64,000 bases of DNA from Roseobacter sp. MED193 (GCF_000152965.1 NZ_CH902583.1:2981694-3045693); one strand, 5' to 3'. Shown: positions 27,935 to 36,439, counted from the first letter of the stretch. Program-made: numbers and translations. The notes: a model not told the origin generated them from the letters alone.

Positions 27935-28582
27935 ATGCGCGACATCGCCCCCGACACCCATGCCGAGCTGATGGACCAGACCTACCGCCATCAACGCCTG
28001 ATTTATGACCTGACGCGAAAATACTATCTGTTCGGACGTGATGAGCTACTGGCCGAACTGGCGCCGACCATAGGCGCCCATGTTCTTGAGGTGGCTTGCG
28101 GGACGGGTCGCAATCTGCAACTGGCCAGCGGTAAATTCCCAGGTTGTGAATTCTATGGGCTTGATATCTCGTCAGAGATGTTGTCGTCGGCACAGGAAAA
28201 ACTCGGCAAAAGGGCACATCTGGCCCAGGCAGATGCCTGTAGCTTTGATGGAGCCGCGTTATTTGGCCGCGCGGAGTTTGACCGGATATTCATTTCATAT
28301 GGTGTTTCAATGATCCCGGATTGGGAGCAAGCCCTGCGACAGAGCTTTCATCACCTTGCCCCCGGGGGCAGCCTGCATGTGGTGGATTTTTCAGACCTGG
28401 AAAGATGGCCCAGCTGGTGCCGGGGTCTGTTGCATCGGTGGTTGGGCAAGTTCCATGTCTCGCCGCGCCACGAGCTGGAAGAGGTGCTCAACCAGATCGC
28501 CAGTGATTTGGGAGCGCAAGCGCAGTTTCGTCAACTCTATCGGGGCTATGCGCAATATGGAGTGCTGCGACGCCCGGGATAG
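27935..28582 (+). CDS. btaB: Diacylglyceryl-homoserine N-methyltransferase
   Basis: A 215-residue class I SAM methyltransferase with glycine motif VLEVACGTGRNLQLA and post-I GLDISSEMLSSAQEKLG. It adds three methyl groups to diacylglyceryl-homoserine to give the betaine lipid DGTS. ATG 27935 lies 4 bp after the btaA stop and is chosen over an upstream in-frame start that would overlap btaA by 86 bp. Together with plcP and btaA it makes a complete phospholipid-to-DGTS remodelling set under one PHO box. Confidence 0.92.
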   Translation: MRDIAPDTHAELMDQTYRHQRLIYDLTRKYYLFGRDELLAELAPTIGAHVLEVACGTGRNLQLASGKFPGCEFYGLDISSEMLSSAQEKLGKRAHLAQADACSFDGAALFGRAEFDRIFISYGVSMIPDWEQALRQSFHHLAPGGSLHVVDFSDLERWPSWCRGLLHRWLGKFHVSPRHELEEVLNQIASDLGAQAQFRQLYRGYAQYGVLRRPG

Positions 28583-28707
28583 TTGTCCAAGGGGTAGCCC
28601 GATATTGCAGTATTTTCAGGAGAAATAAATCCGATAAAAATACTTGGATATAGTGGCGGGCTGCTCTAAAGGTCGCACATTACGAACGACACAGACTGGA
28701 GACCGCT

Positions 28708-29856
28708 ATGTTCCTAGGAACAAAAATCTGCGGCTTCCTTGGTGCCATAACAGCCAGCGCTATTGTGATTGCGCAAGCCAGTGAAGCTCAAGCAGAAGCC
28801 CTCACTGTAACTGATATCGCTGGACGGCAAGTGACCTTTGCTGAACTCCCTGAAAAGATTGTACTGGGGGAAGGGCGTATGATGTATTCAATCGCGCCCC
28901 TGACCACTGGGAACCCATTTGAAAAGATCGTGGGCTGGAAGGATGATTTGGTCCTTTATGATCCGGATGCATTTCGCAAGTTTGAGGCCGCTTTTCCAGC
29001 AGACACGGCGCGGCTGATCAATTTTGGCAACCCCTATGCCGGTGATTTCAGCATCGAGGCCGTTCTTGAGGCTGATACCGACTTGGTTCTGTTGGATGTG
29101 GGCAACCTGTTCAAAGCTGAAGAAACCGGTTTGGTGGAGAAGCTGGGCGCCGCCGGTGTGAATGTGGCCTTTGTCGATTTCCGCCGCAATGCGACTGAAA
29201 ACACTGTTCCGTCGTTGTTGTTGATGGGGCGCATTCTGGGCGAGGAAAAGCGCGCCGCTGAATTCATTGACTTCTACATTGCGCAGATGCGCAAGGTGAC
29301 CAATGTAGTTGATGGTATCCCAGCAGAGGACCGCCCGCTAGTGGCGATTGAAAACGCTGCAGGTTGGCAAAATGACTTTTGCTGCTGGTCCTTTGGCCCA
29401 TATAATTTTGGCCGCTTTGTCGAATTGGCTGGGGGCGTAAACTATGCCTCTACTCTGGCCAACGCCTATTCTGTTGATATCAGCCTTGAGGGGCTGCTGG
29501 AAGCGGATCCAGACCATCTGATTGGAACGGGTGCCAACTGGATCGAATCCCGTCCCGAAGTCTCCTCTATCCTGCTGGGCTATGAGGGAGACCCGGCGGT
29601 GAATGCGGAAAAGTTGCAAGCTTTGGCAGCGCGCACTGGCTTTGCTGAATTGCGGGCGGTGAAGGAGGGCAATATGCATTCCATCTATCACCAGTTCTAC
29701 AACTCACCCTACCATTTCATCGCTGTTCAGCAGATCGCGAAATGGCTCTACCCCGATGATTTTGAAGATCTGGATGTCGATGCAAACTTCAAAGAGCTTC
29801 ACGACAGGTTCCTGGCCTTCGAAGCCTCAGGTCAATTCTGGGCAACCCTGAAGTAA
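28708..29856 (+). CDS. Iron-siderophore-type periplasmic binding protein (FecB/TroA-like)
   Basis: A 382-residue ABC binding protein with a cleavable signal (GFLGAITASAIVIAQASEAQAEA, cleavage around residue 30) and the two-lobed fold of Fe(III)/cobalamin binders. VTDIAGRQVTFAELPEKIV and FSIEAVLEADTDLVLLD are the usual landmarks. At ~380 residues it is longer than FecB or BtuF, as in the COG0614 branch often found with FecCD permeases. It is the first gene of an operon with a permease, an ATPase and a pseudoazurin. A hairpin follows its stop, which may keep its mRNA in excess of the transporter genes. Confidence 0.9.
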   Translation: MFLGTKICGFLGAITASAIVIAQASEAQAEALTVTDIAGRQVTFAELPEKIVLGEGRMMYSIAPLTTGNPFEKIVGWKDDLVLYDPDAFRKFEAAFPADTARLINFGNPYAGDFSIEAVLEADTDLVLLDVGNLFKAEETGLVEKLGAAGVNVAFVDFRRNATENTVPSLLLMGRILGEEKRAAEFIDFYIAQMRKVTNVVDGIPAEDRPLVAIENAAGWQNDFCCWSFGPYNFGRFVELAGGVNYASTLANAYSVDISLEGLLEADPDHLIGTGANWIESRPEVSSILLGYEGDPAVNAEKLQALAARTGFAELRAVKEGNMHSIYHQFYNSPYHFIAVQQIAKWLYPDDFEDLDVDANFKELHDRFLAFEASGQFWATLK

Positions 29857-29863
29857 CCCAACA

Positions 29864-29903
29864 GTCAGACCCGTTTCACGGCAAGCCCGAATGCGGGTCT
29901 GAC
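29864..29903 (+). other. Intercistronic hairpin between binding protein and permease
   Basis: Perfect 10-bp arms GTCAGACCCG/CGGGTCTGAC enclose a 20-nt loop, 8 bases after the binding-protein stop and 20 bases before the permease start. No T-tract follows, so it is more likely a 3'-end stabiliser or leaky attenuator than a full terminator. Confidence 0.55.
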
Positions 29904-29922
29904 AGCTATTGGACCGCATAAA

Positions 29923-30999
29923 ATGGTAGAACAAACGATCTTTCCCGGCGCTGAAGCCGCGGAGCTGGTGAAGGCCTACAAACAGCGTCACCTGCGGCGC
30001 ATTGGGTTGGTTATTGGGGCGGCAATGGTGCTGAGTTGTCTGGTGGTTCTGGATGTCATTACCGGCCCCGCCAATCTGAGTTTTGCCCGCACGTTCCAGG
30101 TTATCCTTGATCCATCGATTGCCAGCCCCAAGGAGCAGGTCATCATCTGGAAGCTGCGCTTGCCGGTGGCGCTGATGGCGGTGACCGTGGGGGCGATGCT
30201 GGGGGTTGCCGGTGCTGAAATGCAGACCATCTTGAACAACCCCCTGGCTGATCCTTTTACGTTGGGGCTTTCTTCAGCCGCGAGCTTTGGCGCCGCCTTG
30301 GCCATTGTGTTGGGTTGGTCAGTGGTGCCCGGCGTCGGGGGGCTGTTTGTCACAGCCAATGCCTTTGCCCTGGCGATGATCACTTCCTGTCTTTTGTTCC
30401 TTTTCACCCGACTGCGCGGCGTTACCCCCGAAGCGATGATCCTGGTGGGGATCGCCATGTTGTTCACCTTCAACGCGCTGCTGGCCTTTTTGCAATATGG
30501 CGCGTCAGAGCTGCAGCTCGCACAGTTGATTTTTTGGCAGTTGGGCTCCTTGGCGCGGGCCTCCTGGGTCAAAGTTGGTGTCTGTTTTGCGGTTCTGGCT
30601 GTGGTCTTGCCCTATTTCATGAGCCGGTCCTGGGCCCTAACCGCTTTGCGGATGGGGGAGGAAAAGGCCGCAGCGCTGGGCGTGAATGTCTCATTGCTCC
30701 GGATGTCGGTACTGGCAGGGGTTTCGCTGCTCTCTGCAGTTGCTGTGTCTTTTGTTGGCGCTGTAGCTTTTGTGGGCCTGGTCGGGCCACATATTGCCCG
30801 CATGATTGTTGGGGAAGACCAGCGCGGATTTTTGCCGCTTTCCGCACTTTGTGGCGCGCTTATTATGTCGGGCACTTCAATTGCGTCGAAGGCTATCACC
30901 CCCGGCATTGTCTATCCCGTCGGTATGATCACCTCACTGATCGGGATACCGTTTTTTGTTCTTCTGATCCTTGGACAACGTAAGAGGCACTGGCAATGA
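29923..30999 (+). CDS. FecCD-family iron(III) ABC transporter permease
   Basis: A 358-residue integral membrane protein with about ten helices, of the BtuC/FecCD family. The typical segments LRLPVALMAVTVGAMLGVAG, NNPLADPFTLGLSSAASFGA and the C-terminal GLVGPHIARMIVG (ATPase-contact loop) are present. It passes the chelate from the binding protein across the inner membrane as a homodimer. Its stop overlaps the ATPase start by 4 bp (ATGA). Confidence 0.95.
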   Translation: MVEQTIFPGAEAAELVKAYKQRHLRRIGLVIGAAMVLSCLVVLDVITGPANLSFARTFQVILDPSIASPKEQVIIWKLRLPVALMAVTVGAMLGVAGAEMQTILNNPLADPFTLGLSSAASFGAALAIVLGWSVVPGVGGLFVTANAFALAMITSCLLFLFTRLRGVTPEAMILVGIAMLFTFNALLAFLQYGASELQLAQLIFWQLGSLARASWVKVGVCFAVLAVVLPYFMSRSWALTALRMGEEKAAALGVNVSLLRMSVLAGVSLLSAVAVSFVGAVAFVGLVGPHIARMIVGEDQRGFLPLSALCGALIMSGTSIASKAITPGIVYPVGMITSLIGIPFFVLLILGQRKRHWQ

Positions 31000-31769
31000 G
31001 CGGGTTACAGGCACAGGGGCTGGGGTTTTCCTATGGTCCAAAGACTGTCTTGCAGAACGCTGGGTTTCACTCCCTGCGTCCCGGCCATCTGACCGCGCTC
31101 ATCGGTCCGAACGCTGCAGGAAAGTCGACTCTTTTCCGATTGATCGCGGGCCTGTCCAGGCCGACATCGGGTGGCATCACCCTCAATGGATGTGATCTCG
31201 CGAATCTCACCAATCGCGCGCGTTTGAAACGTATTTGCTTCATGCCGCAGTTCTTTGCGGCGAATGCTGCTCTTTCGGTTTTTGACGTCGTAATGATGGC
31301 GCATAAACAATTGCGGGGATGGCGGGTGTCTGACGCGGACATGCAGACCGTGGGGCAGGCCCTGTCGCAGGCCGGGATTGGGCATCTTGCCCAGGCCTAT
31401 GTGAGCGATCTTTCAGGGGGTCAATCGCAGATGGTTTCGGTTGCACAGGCCTTGATCCGCGAGTCTGACGTCTACCTATTTGATGAGCCGACCTCGGCCC
31501 TGGATCTACGCCATCAGTTAGAGGTGCTCACCCGGATCAAACAAGCGATGCGTGCCCGGCAGGCCATCGGCATTGTTGCGCTGCACGATCTCAATCTTGC
31601 GGCCCGTTTTGCGGACCACCTTATTCTGCTGGGACAGGGGCGTATTGTCGCCGAAGGTCCACCAGAGACGGTTCTGCGGTCCAAGGCTATTTCCGAAATC
31701 TACGGAGTGGATGTCCAGATCACCACTGGCCCCAGAGAGGATTTGCTGGTTCATGCCTACGCGTCGTAA
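30996..31769 (+). CDS. FecE-type ABC transporter ATPase
   Basis: A 257-residue ABC ATPase. Walker A is GPNAAGKST, the Q-loop lies in FMPQFFAANA, the signature is LSGGQSQM (a variant of LSGGQQQR), Walker B is VYLFDEPTSALD and the switch His is in VALHDLNLAARF. It energises the FecCD permease of this operon. The pseudoazurin gene begins inside its last codons in another frame (17-bp overlap). Confidence 0.95.
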   Translation: MSGLQAQGLGFSYGPKTVLQNAGFHSLRPGHLTALIGPNAAGKSTLFRLIAGLSRPTSGGITLNGCDLANLTNRARLKRICFMPQFFAANAALSVFDVVMMAHKQLRGWRVSDADMQTVGQALSQAGIGHLAQAYVSDLSGGQSQMVSVAQALIRESDVYLFDEPTSALDLRHQLEVLTRIKQAMRARQAIGIVALHDLNLAARFADHLILLGQGRIVAEGPPETVLRSKAISEIYGVDVQITTGPREDLLVHAYAS

Positions 31770-32229
31770 TTTTATTCTGTCGATGAGCGCACTCGGCGTC
31801 TCCAGTGCGGCCTGGGCCTGCCCTGTCCCAATGCGACCGGAGATAAATGCCCACAGCGTACTGATGCTGAATGCCGCCTGCGGTGACAGCAACAACCCGA
31901 ATGTGTTCGAACCCGCTATATCTCATGTGGAGATTGGCGACAGTATCACCTTTATTCCTACTGATAGTGGGCACAATGCGGCCTCAAAACGTGGCATGAT
32001 CCCGGCGGGGGCAATGCCTTGGAATGGGGCAATTGATGAAGAAATCACAGTGGAATTTCGGGTGCCGGGGATCTACGGCTACATCTGTTTACCCCATTAT
32101 GAGATGGGCATGGTGGGGCTTGTGGTCGTTGGTGGCGATCTTTCGAACCTGGATGCGGTCAAAAAGCTGCGCCATCCGGGTTCTGCCCGAAAGGCCTTTC
32201 GCAGTTTGCTAAAGCAGCTTCAGGCGTAG
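31753..32229 (+). CDS. Pseudoazurin (type 1 blue copper protein)
   Basis: A 158-residue cupredoxin. A twin-arginine-like leader (TRRNFILSMSALGVSSAAWA) precedes the copper fold. The ligands are His74, Cys112, His115 and Met120, in SGHNAA and YICLPHYEMGMVG. Their spacing of 38, 3 and 5 matches classical pseudoazurin (His40, Cys78, His81, Met86). Pseudoazurins shuttle single electrons in the periplasm, for example to nitrite reductase or cytochrome peroxidase. Here the gene is translationally coupled to an iron ABC transporter, which suggests a role in reducing or oxidising the transported metal complex. An extra Cys (Cys43) lies in an N-terminal insertion. Start ATG 31753. Confidence 0.9.
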   Translation: MPTRRNFILSMSALGVSSAAWACPVPMRPEINAHSVLMLNAACGDSNNPNVFEPAISHVEIGDSITFIPTDSGHNAASKRGMIPAGAMPWNGAIDEEITVEFRVPGIYGYICLPHYEMGMVGLVVVGGDLSNLDAVKKLRHPGSARKAFRSLLKQLQA

Positions 32230-32248
32230 TCTGGCTGGGCGAGGCCCG

Positions 32249-32437
32249 TTAGGAAGGAACACGCTGATCTTGGGTGAAAGGGGCCAGGATGGCGGGAAGG
32301 AACTGTGGCGCGAGCAAATGTGCGCGTGCATGTGGGACACCGAGGCCGAGCACCAGTGTCGCGGCTGTCAGGGCGGCGCTCCCTCCCAATAGGGCCAATA
32401 CGAAGAATTTCAGCAGGGGAATAAGTGAGCTGTTCAT
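32249..32437 (-). CDS. Possible small membrane protein
   Basis: A 62-residue frame with a hydrophobic segment (LLKFFVLALLGGSAALTAAT) and an Ala/Leu-rich tail. ATG 32437 has AAGGAA upstream at plausible spacing. It is convergent with the pseudoazurin gene and upstream of nothing recognisable. I do not recognise the family. It may be a single-pass membrane peptide or a chance frame. Confidence 0.4.
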   Translation of the reverse strand: MNSSLIPLLKFFVLALLGGSAALTAATLVLGLGVPHARAHLLAPQFLPAILAPFTQDQRVPS

Positions 32438-32688
32438 CAATCTGTTCCTTATGTCAAAACAAGGCGCAAATTGGCTGCGCCGTGGGCTCCGAAGGGGAAA
32501 GACCAGTCCTGCTCCTTTGGATGTCTGAATGAATAAGTGATTTTTGATGCCGGAATATTGACTGCATGTGCCAAAGACTTGACAGCAAATGCCAAAGGCT
32601 GAACCTTTGGTAACGCATTTGTTATTACGTTTTGATCGTCGTTGAGGGCTGCTTTGGGCTTTGGACGCGGCACTTTGGGAGTAGAGAT

Positions 32689-33714
32689 TTGACCGCTGTT
32701 TCTATCATCTACGCCAGAAAACAAATCGAACACGCAGAATGGTTACCGGATAAGGCCGCACTCTGGGAGCTGATTGGCTTGACGCCGGAGAGTGCGGCTG
32801 ACCCCTCGGTTATGGTGCCGGTAGAGGCCTACCATGATCTGATGGAGGTGATTGCTGAGAGCGAATTCCCCGATCTGAAGTTCCACATGAAGACCTGTCG
32901 CAGTATGCGCTGCGATGAGTTCGGTGTTTTTGGGCTGGCCTTTAAAGCGGCCCCAACCCTGCGCCAGGGATTTCAGCGCATTTGGCGCTATGTTCGATTG
33001 CATAACCGGGCGGCAGACTTTTCTGCAGGACAAGAAGGCGACCGCTACTGCTGGTCCATGCAGGCCCCGAATGTGGGTCGGCTTGGGAACTATTTGTCCC
33101 GAGAGGCAGCCATGGGCACGACGCTGACCCTGTGCCGTGAAACGACCACTCAAGATCTGACAGCCCGCCATGTCCAGTTTGTGCATGAACGGGAGGGGTC
33201 TATTGATTCTCTGGTAGAGCATTTTGGCTGTGTGCCTGAATTTGGAGCTCAATCCGATGCGCTTCATTTTGATGTCGAGCATGTCGATCGACCCTGTACC
33301 ATAGGTGATACAGCGATCTGGAGTTTCCTGCTTTCTCATCTGGATCAGGAAGTGGAGAAACAATGCGACCCGGAGAAAAATTTCGAAACGCAGGTGGTTG
33401 AGGAGATTACAAAGCTGCTCAGCGGCGGCGTGCCGCAGCTGTCGGATGTGTCCAAAAGCATGGGGCTTGGGGGACGCACGCTTCAGCGGCGGCTGAGCGA
33501 GCGGGGGCAGAGTTTCCAGTCCCTGACCGATGAGGCGCGTCGCCAACTGGCTCAGCAGCTTATTCGATCCTCAACCTATTCCTTCTCAGAGATTGCCTTT
33601 CTGACAGGGTTTTCAGAGCAAAGCGCCTTTTCGCGAGCCTTTAAACGCTGGTCTGGACAAACCCCAAAGGCCTATCGTGGCGCCCTACGTGAGCGTGTCG
33701 CAGTAGAAACATAG
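32689..33714 (+). CDS. AraC-family transcriptional regulator
   Basis: A 341-residue regulator. An N-terminal arabinose-binding-like domain (~20-205) is followed by an AraC DNA-binding domain with VSKSMGLGGRTLQRRLSERG and FSEIAFLTGFSEQSAFSRAF. The start is uncertain: TTG 32689 has GGGAG at good spacing, while the frame is open back to TTG 32632. It is the same subgroup as the regulator at 21145. No target is obvious; the nearest genes are the pseudoazurin operon upstream and the MarR-sulfatase pair downstream. Confidence 0.88.
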   Translation: MTAVSIIYARKQIEHAEWLPDKAALWELIGLTPESAADPSVMVPVEAYHDLMEVIAESEFPDLKFHMKTCRSMRCDEFGVFGLAFKAAPTLRQGFQRIWRYVRLHNRAADFSAGQEGDRYCWSMQAPNVGRLGNYLSREAAMGTTLTLCRETTTQDLTARHVQFVHEREGSIDSLVEHFGCVPEFGAQSDALHFDVEHVDRPCTIGDTAIWSFLLSHLDQEVEKQCDPEKNFETQVVEEITKLLSGGVPQLSDVSKSMGLGGRTLQRRLSERGQSFQSLTDEARRQLAQQLIRSSTYSFSEIAFLTGFSEQSAFSRAFKRWSGQTPKAYRGALRERVAVET

Positions 33715-33941
33715 CCCAGCTGAAGACCCCCGTTGTTTTTACTGGGGGGGGCTCTGATTGGTAATGAACCCACGAGCCTACAGCAAGGAGATGTCGGAAT
33801 CTGGGCCCGCCCCCTAAAGAGCTGCCGGCTCTATGAAGGCAGTTCCTGTCCGCAAAGGCGTCATATATCTCCTGTTGTGGGGAAAATATGTGACTTGTCA
33901 TGTACCAAGTTTTGGAGCTTTATCGAGTCTCGGAGGACGGC

Positions 33942-34451
33942 ATGTCAAAATCAGCTCAGACAAAGGCTGACCGGATCAGGGTTAGGCGGGCGCGGGAGGA
34001 GACCAATATCTTTTCCCGGATGCCTTCGGCCTATGCGGCATCTCGCAGCCAGGCGACCAAATTCCTGCAACGGGCAGGCGGGCTTTCGGTTGTGGAGTGG
34101 CGGGTGCTTTGGGATCTGAGCGAGGCTGGCCCGCTTTCGATCCGCGATCTGGCGTCCATTCAGCGTGTGGATCATTCGCAGCTCAGTCGGGCCTTGCCTG
34201 CAATGTGGCGCAAGGGGCTGGTGAATATGGAACGCGATGAGGTGGATGGTCGCCAGATGTCGATCACCTTGACCGAAGCAGGCCGCCAGGCCTACGAAAA
34301 GGCCGCTCCGATTATGAAACAACGCCGCGACGCCCTGCGTCGTGCATTCACGCCTGAGGAGCTTAAGCAGCTTGTCGGGTATTTTGACAGGCTCGACGCA
34401 TTTTTCCGCCAGCCTTTGAGTGAATTGCTAAACGAGGATTCTCAAGCATGA
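33942..34451 (+). CDS. MarR-family transcriptional regulator
   Basis: A 169-residue winged-helix regulator. The recognition region reads LSIRDLASIQRVDHSQLSRA and the wing carries ERDEVDGRQMSITLTEAG. ATG 33942 has GGAGG 6 nt upstream and is preferred over ATG 33900. Its stop overlaps the sulfatase start in ATGA, so the two are co-translated and MarR very likely controls the hydrolase gene. The inducer is probably the hydrolase substrate or product. Confidence 0.92.
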   Translation: MSKSAQTKADRIRVRRAREETNIFSRMPSAYAASRSQATKFLQRAGGLSVVEWRVLWDLSEAGPLSIRDLASIQRVDHSQLSRALPAMWRKGLVNMERDEVDGRQMSITLTEAGRQAYEKAAPIMKQRRDALRRAFTPEELKQLVGYFDRLDAFFRQPLSELLNEDSQA

Positions 34452-36100
34452 CCAAGCGCCCCAATGTCCTTTGGATTATGGCTGACCAATTGCGGTTTGA
34501 CTACCTGAGCTGCTATGGCCACCCCCATTTGCACACGCCCCATATTGATGCTCTGGCGAAGCGCGGGGTGCTCTTTAACAAAGCCTATATTCAGTCTCCG
34601 GTTTGTGGTCCGTCGCGTATGTCCGCCTATACCGGCCGCTACGTGCGTAGCCATGGCTCTACCTGGAATGGGATGCCGCTGCGGGTTGGCGAACCAACCC
34701 TCGGTGATCACCTGCGCGAAGCAGGTGCACGCGCTGTATTGGTTGGCAAGACTCATATGACCGCAGATATGGAGGGCATGGCCTGGCTTGGTATTGACCC
34801 CAACAGCACGATTGGTGTCAGCCGGTCTGAATGTGGTTTTGAGCCCTATGAGCGTGATGATGGGCTGCATCCGGATAGCGCACGGCAGAAGTGGTCCGCC
34901 TATGATGACTATCTGGTCGAGAATGGCTTTGAATCTGAAAATCCTTGGGGCGACTTTGCCAATTCGGGGCTGGATGAAGATGGTGAAAGACTGTCTGCCT
35001 GGTTACTGAAAAACTCCCGTCTGCCTGCCGATGTGCCCGAGGAGCATTCTGAAACAGCCTATATGACCGACCGTGCCATAGATTTTATGACGGAGGCTGC
35101 ATCGGATGGGCGCCCCTGGATGTGTCACCTCTCGTATATCAAGCCCCACTGGCCCTATATCGTACCTGCTCCCTACCATGACATGTTTGGGCCTGAGCAT
35201 GTGGTTGACCCAATCCGATCAGAGGCGGAACGGGACACTGATCACCCCCTGCTCGGGGCCTATCTCAATGCCCGTGTCTGTCGCAGCTTTGCCCGCGATC
35301 ATGTCCGTGAACATGTGATCCCGGCCTATATGGGGCTGATCAAGCAGCTTGATGACAACCTTGGACGGCTGTTTGCCTGGATGGAAGAGGCCGGATTGAG
35401 CGAGAATACCATCATCGCCTTCACCTCGGATCATGGCGACTATATGGGCGATCACTGGATGGGCGACAAAGATTTCTATCACGATGTCGCCGCCAAGGTG
35501 CCGCTGATTATCGCGGACCCGCGTCCTGATGCGGACGCCGCGCGTGGCACGACATGCGATGAGCTGGTAGAGATGATTGATTTGGCGCCAACATTCATGA
35601 ATGCATTGGGTTGCGAGGCCAAACCCCATATCATCGAGGGTCGCGATCTGACCCCGATCCTGACCGCAAGCGATGGGTTCTCCCGACGCTATGCAATCAG
35701 CGAACATGACTATCACTGGTCTGAAATGGCCCGAGAATTGGGAGTGGCGCAGGAACAGGCCCATACGGTCATGATCTTTGATGGGCGGTGGAAATTCATC
35801 CGCTGCGAGGGATTTCGCCCAGTCCTGTTTGATCTGGAGAGCGATCCGCAGGAACTGGCAGATTTGGGGGACTCGGATCAGGCAGAACACGTAGCGGTGC
35901 GCGCGCGTATGGAGGCTGCACTGCTCGATTGGGCGCGGCGTCACCACACGCGCATCACGGCCACGCCAGCGGTTCTTGCTCGCCAGAAGGTTGCTGCTGA
36001 GGGTGGAATTCTGATCGGGTTCTGGGATGAACAGGAATATGAAGCGGCCACAGGAAAGCCCTTCAGTAGCCTTGTGCCGGCGGGACGCCCAGTGGGCTAA
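34448..36100 (+). CDS. Sulfatase-family hydrolase (formylglycine type)
   Basis: A 550-residue alkaline-phosphatase-fold enzyme. The N-terminal metal motif is VLWIMADQLRFDYLSCYGHP. The Cys-type signature SPVCGPSRMSAYTGR fits CxPSR, so the Cys should be converted to formylglycine. The second metal site is FTSDHGDYMGDHWMGDK. There is no signal peptide, so it is probably cytoplasmic. The close families are arylsulfatases, choline sulfatases and phosphonate monoester hydrolases, and substrate choice cannot be read from sequence. It is coupled to the upstream MarR gene. A sulfatase-maturating enzyme is not in the window. Confidence 0.88.
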   Translation: MTKRPNVLWIMADQLRFDYLSCYGHPHLHTPHIDALAKRGVLFNKAYIQSPVCGPSRMSAYTGRYVRSHGSTWNGMPLRVGEPTLGDHLREAGARAVLVGKTHMTADMEGMAWLGIDPNSTIGVSRSECGFEPYERDDGLHPDSARQKWSAYDDYLVENGFESENPWGDFANSGLDEDGERLSAWLLKNSRLPADVPEEHSETAYMTDRAIDFMTEAASDGRPWMCHLSYIKPHWPYIVPAPYHDMFGPEHVVDPIRSEAERDTDHPLLGAYLNARVCRSFARDHVREHVIPAYMGLIKQLDDNLGRLFAWMEEAGLSENTIIAFTSDHGDYMGDHWMGDKDFYHDVAAKVPLIIADPRPDADAARGTTCDELVEMIDLAPTFMNALGCEAKPHIIEGRDLTPILTASDGFSRRYAISEHDYHWSEMARELGVAQEQAHTVMIFDGRWKFIRCEGFRPVLFDLESDPQELADLGDSDQAEHVAVRARMEAALLDWARRHHTRITATPAVLARQKVAAEGGILIGFWDEQEYEAATGKPFSSLVPAGRPVG

Positions 36101-36195
36101 ATTCGTCTTGTCCCATCTGCAAGCCTGAGGGGGTGTTTCCTCGATCAAGAGGGTTTTGCGATCCCATAGCGGGGGCTGTTTTCCCCTGAGCTTAC

Positions 36196-36223
36196 CCCGT
36201 CAAACATCATGGTGTTTGACGGG
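36196..36223. repeat. Perfect 11-bp inverted repeat
   Basis: CCCGTCAAACA and TGTTTGACGGG are separated by six bases (TCATGG). No T-tract follows on either strand, so an operator or a processing hairpin is as likely as a terminator. It lies 96 bp after the sulfatase stop. Confidence 0.6.
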
Positions 36224-36366
36224 TGCAGGTGCCATCGTCGGTTTGATTGAAGATATCTGCGCAATGATGAAGTTGCGCACCATTTGTCAGTATTTTTGCC
36301 TTATGCTCTGCCGTAGTCGCAGCAAGCTTATAAAGCGTTTGCAGTTGAGGCTTCTCTTGTCGTACC

Positions 36367-36378
36367 GTTATCGCTAAC
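36367..36378. promoter_or_regulatory. LacI-family-like operator upstream of pgi
   Basis: GTTATCGCTAAC is a 12-bp palindrome with one mismatched pair and a central CG, the form used by LacI-family sugar regulators in alphaproteobacteria. It lies 61 bp before the pgi start. No LacI gene is in the window. Confidence 0.35.
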
Positions 36379-36439
36379 AGTATTGCATAAGGGCGGGAGG
36401 CGTGATTCGGCTAAGTGGTGTTGTGAGGGTATTTTAGAG

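Larger units (their letters stand above)
36101..36439. other. Regulatory gap before pgi with several inverted repeats
   Basis: About 340 bases without a gene. It holds a perfect 11-bp inverted repeat at 36196-36223, a 7-bp stem TGCGCAA/TTGCGCA at 36258-36279 followed after 15 bases by TTTTT, and a LacI-type near-palindrome at 36367-36378. It probably contains the sulfatase terminator and the promoter of the pgi-zwf-edd operon. Confidence 0.5.

Noticed and set aside
28609-28644. Inverted repeat AGTATTTT/AAAATACT upstream of the iron transporter
   Set aside because: It could be an iron-box or a btaB terminator, but it matches no Fur, Irr or RirA consensus I can defend and has no T-tail.
33727-33750. 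CCCCC...GGGGGGG hairpin after the AraC gene
   Set aside because: Only five simple pairs of a homopolymer kind and no downstream T-tract; likely chance.
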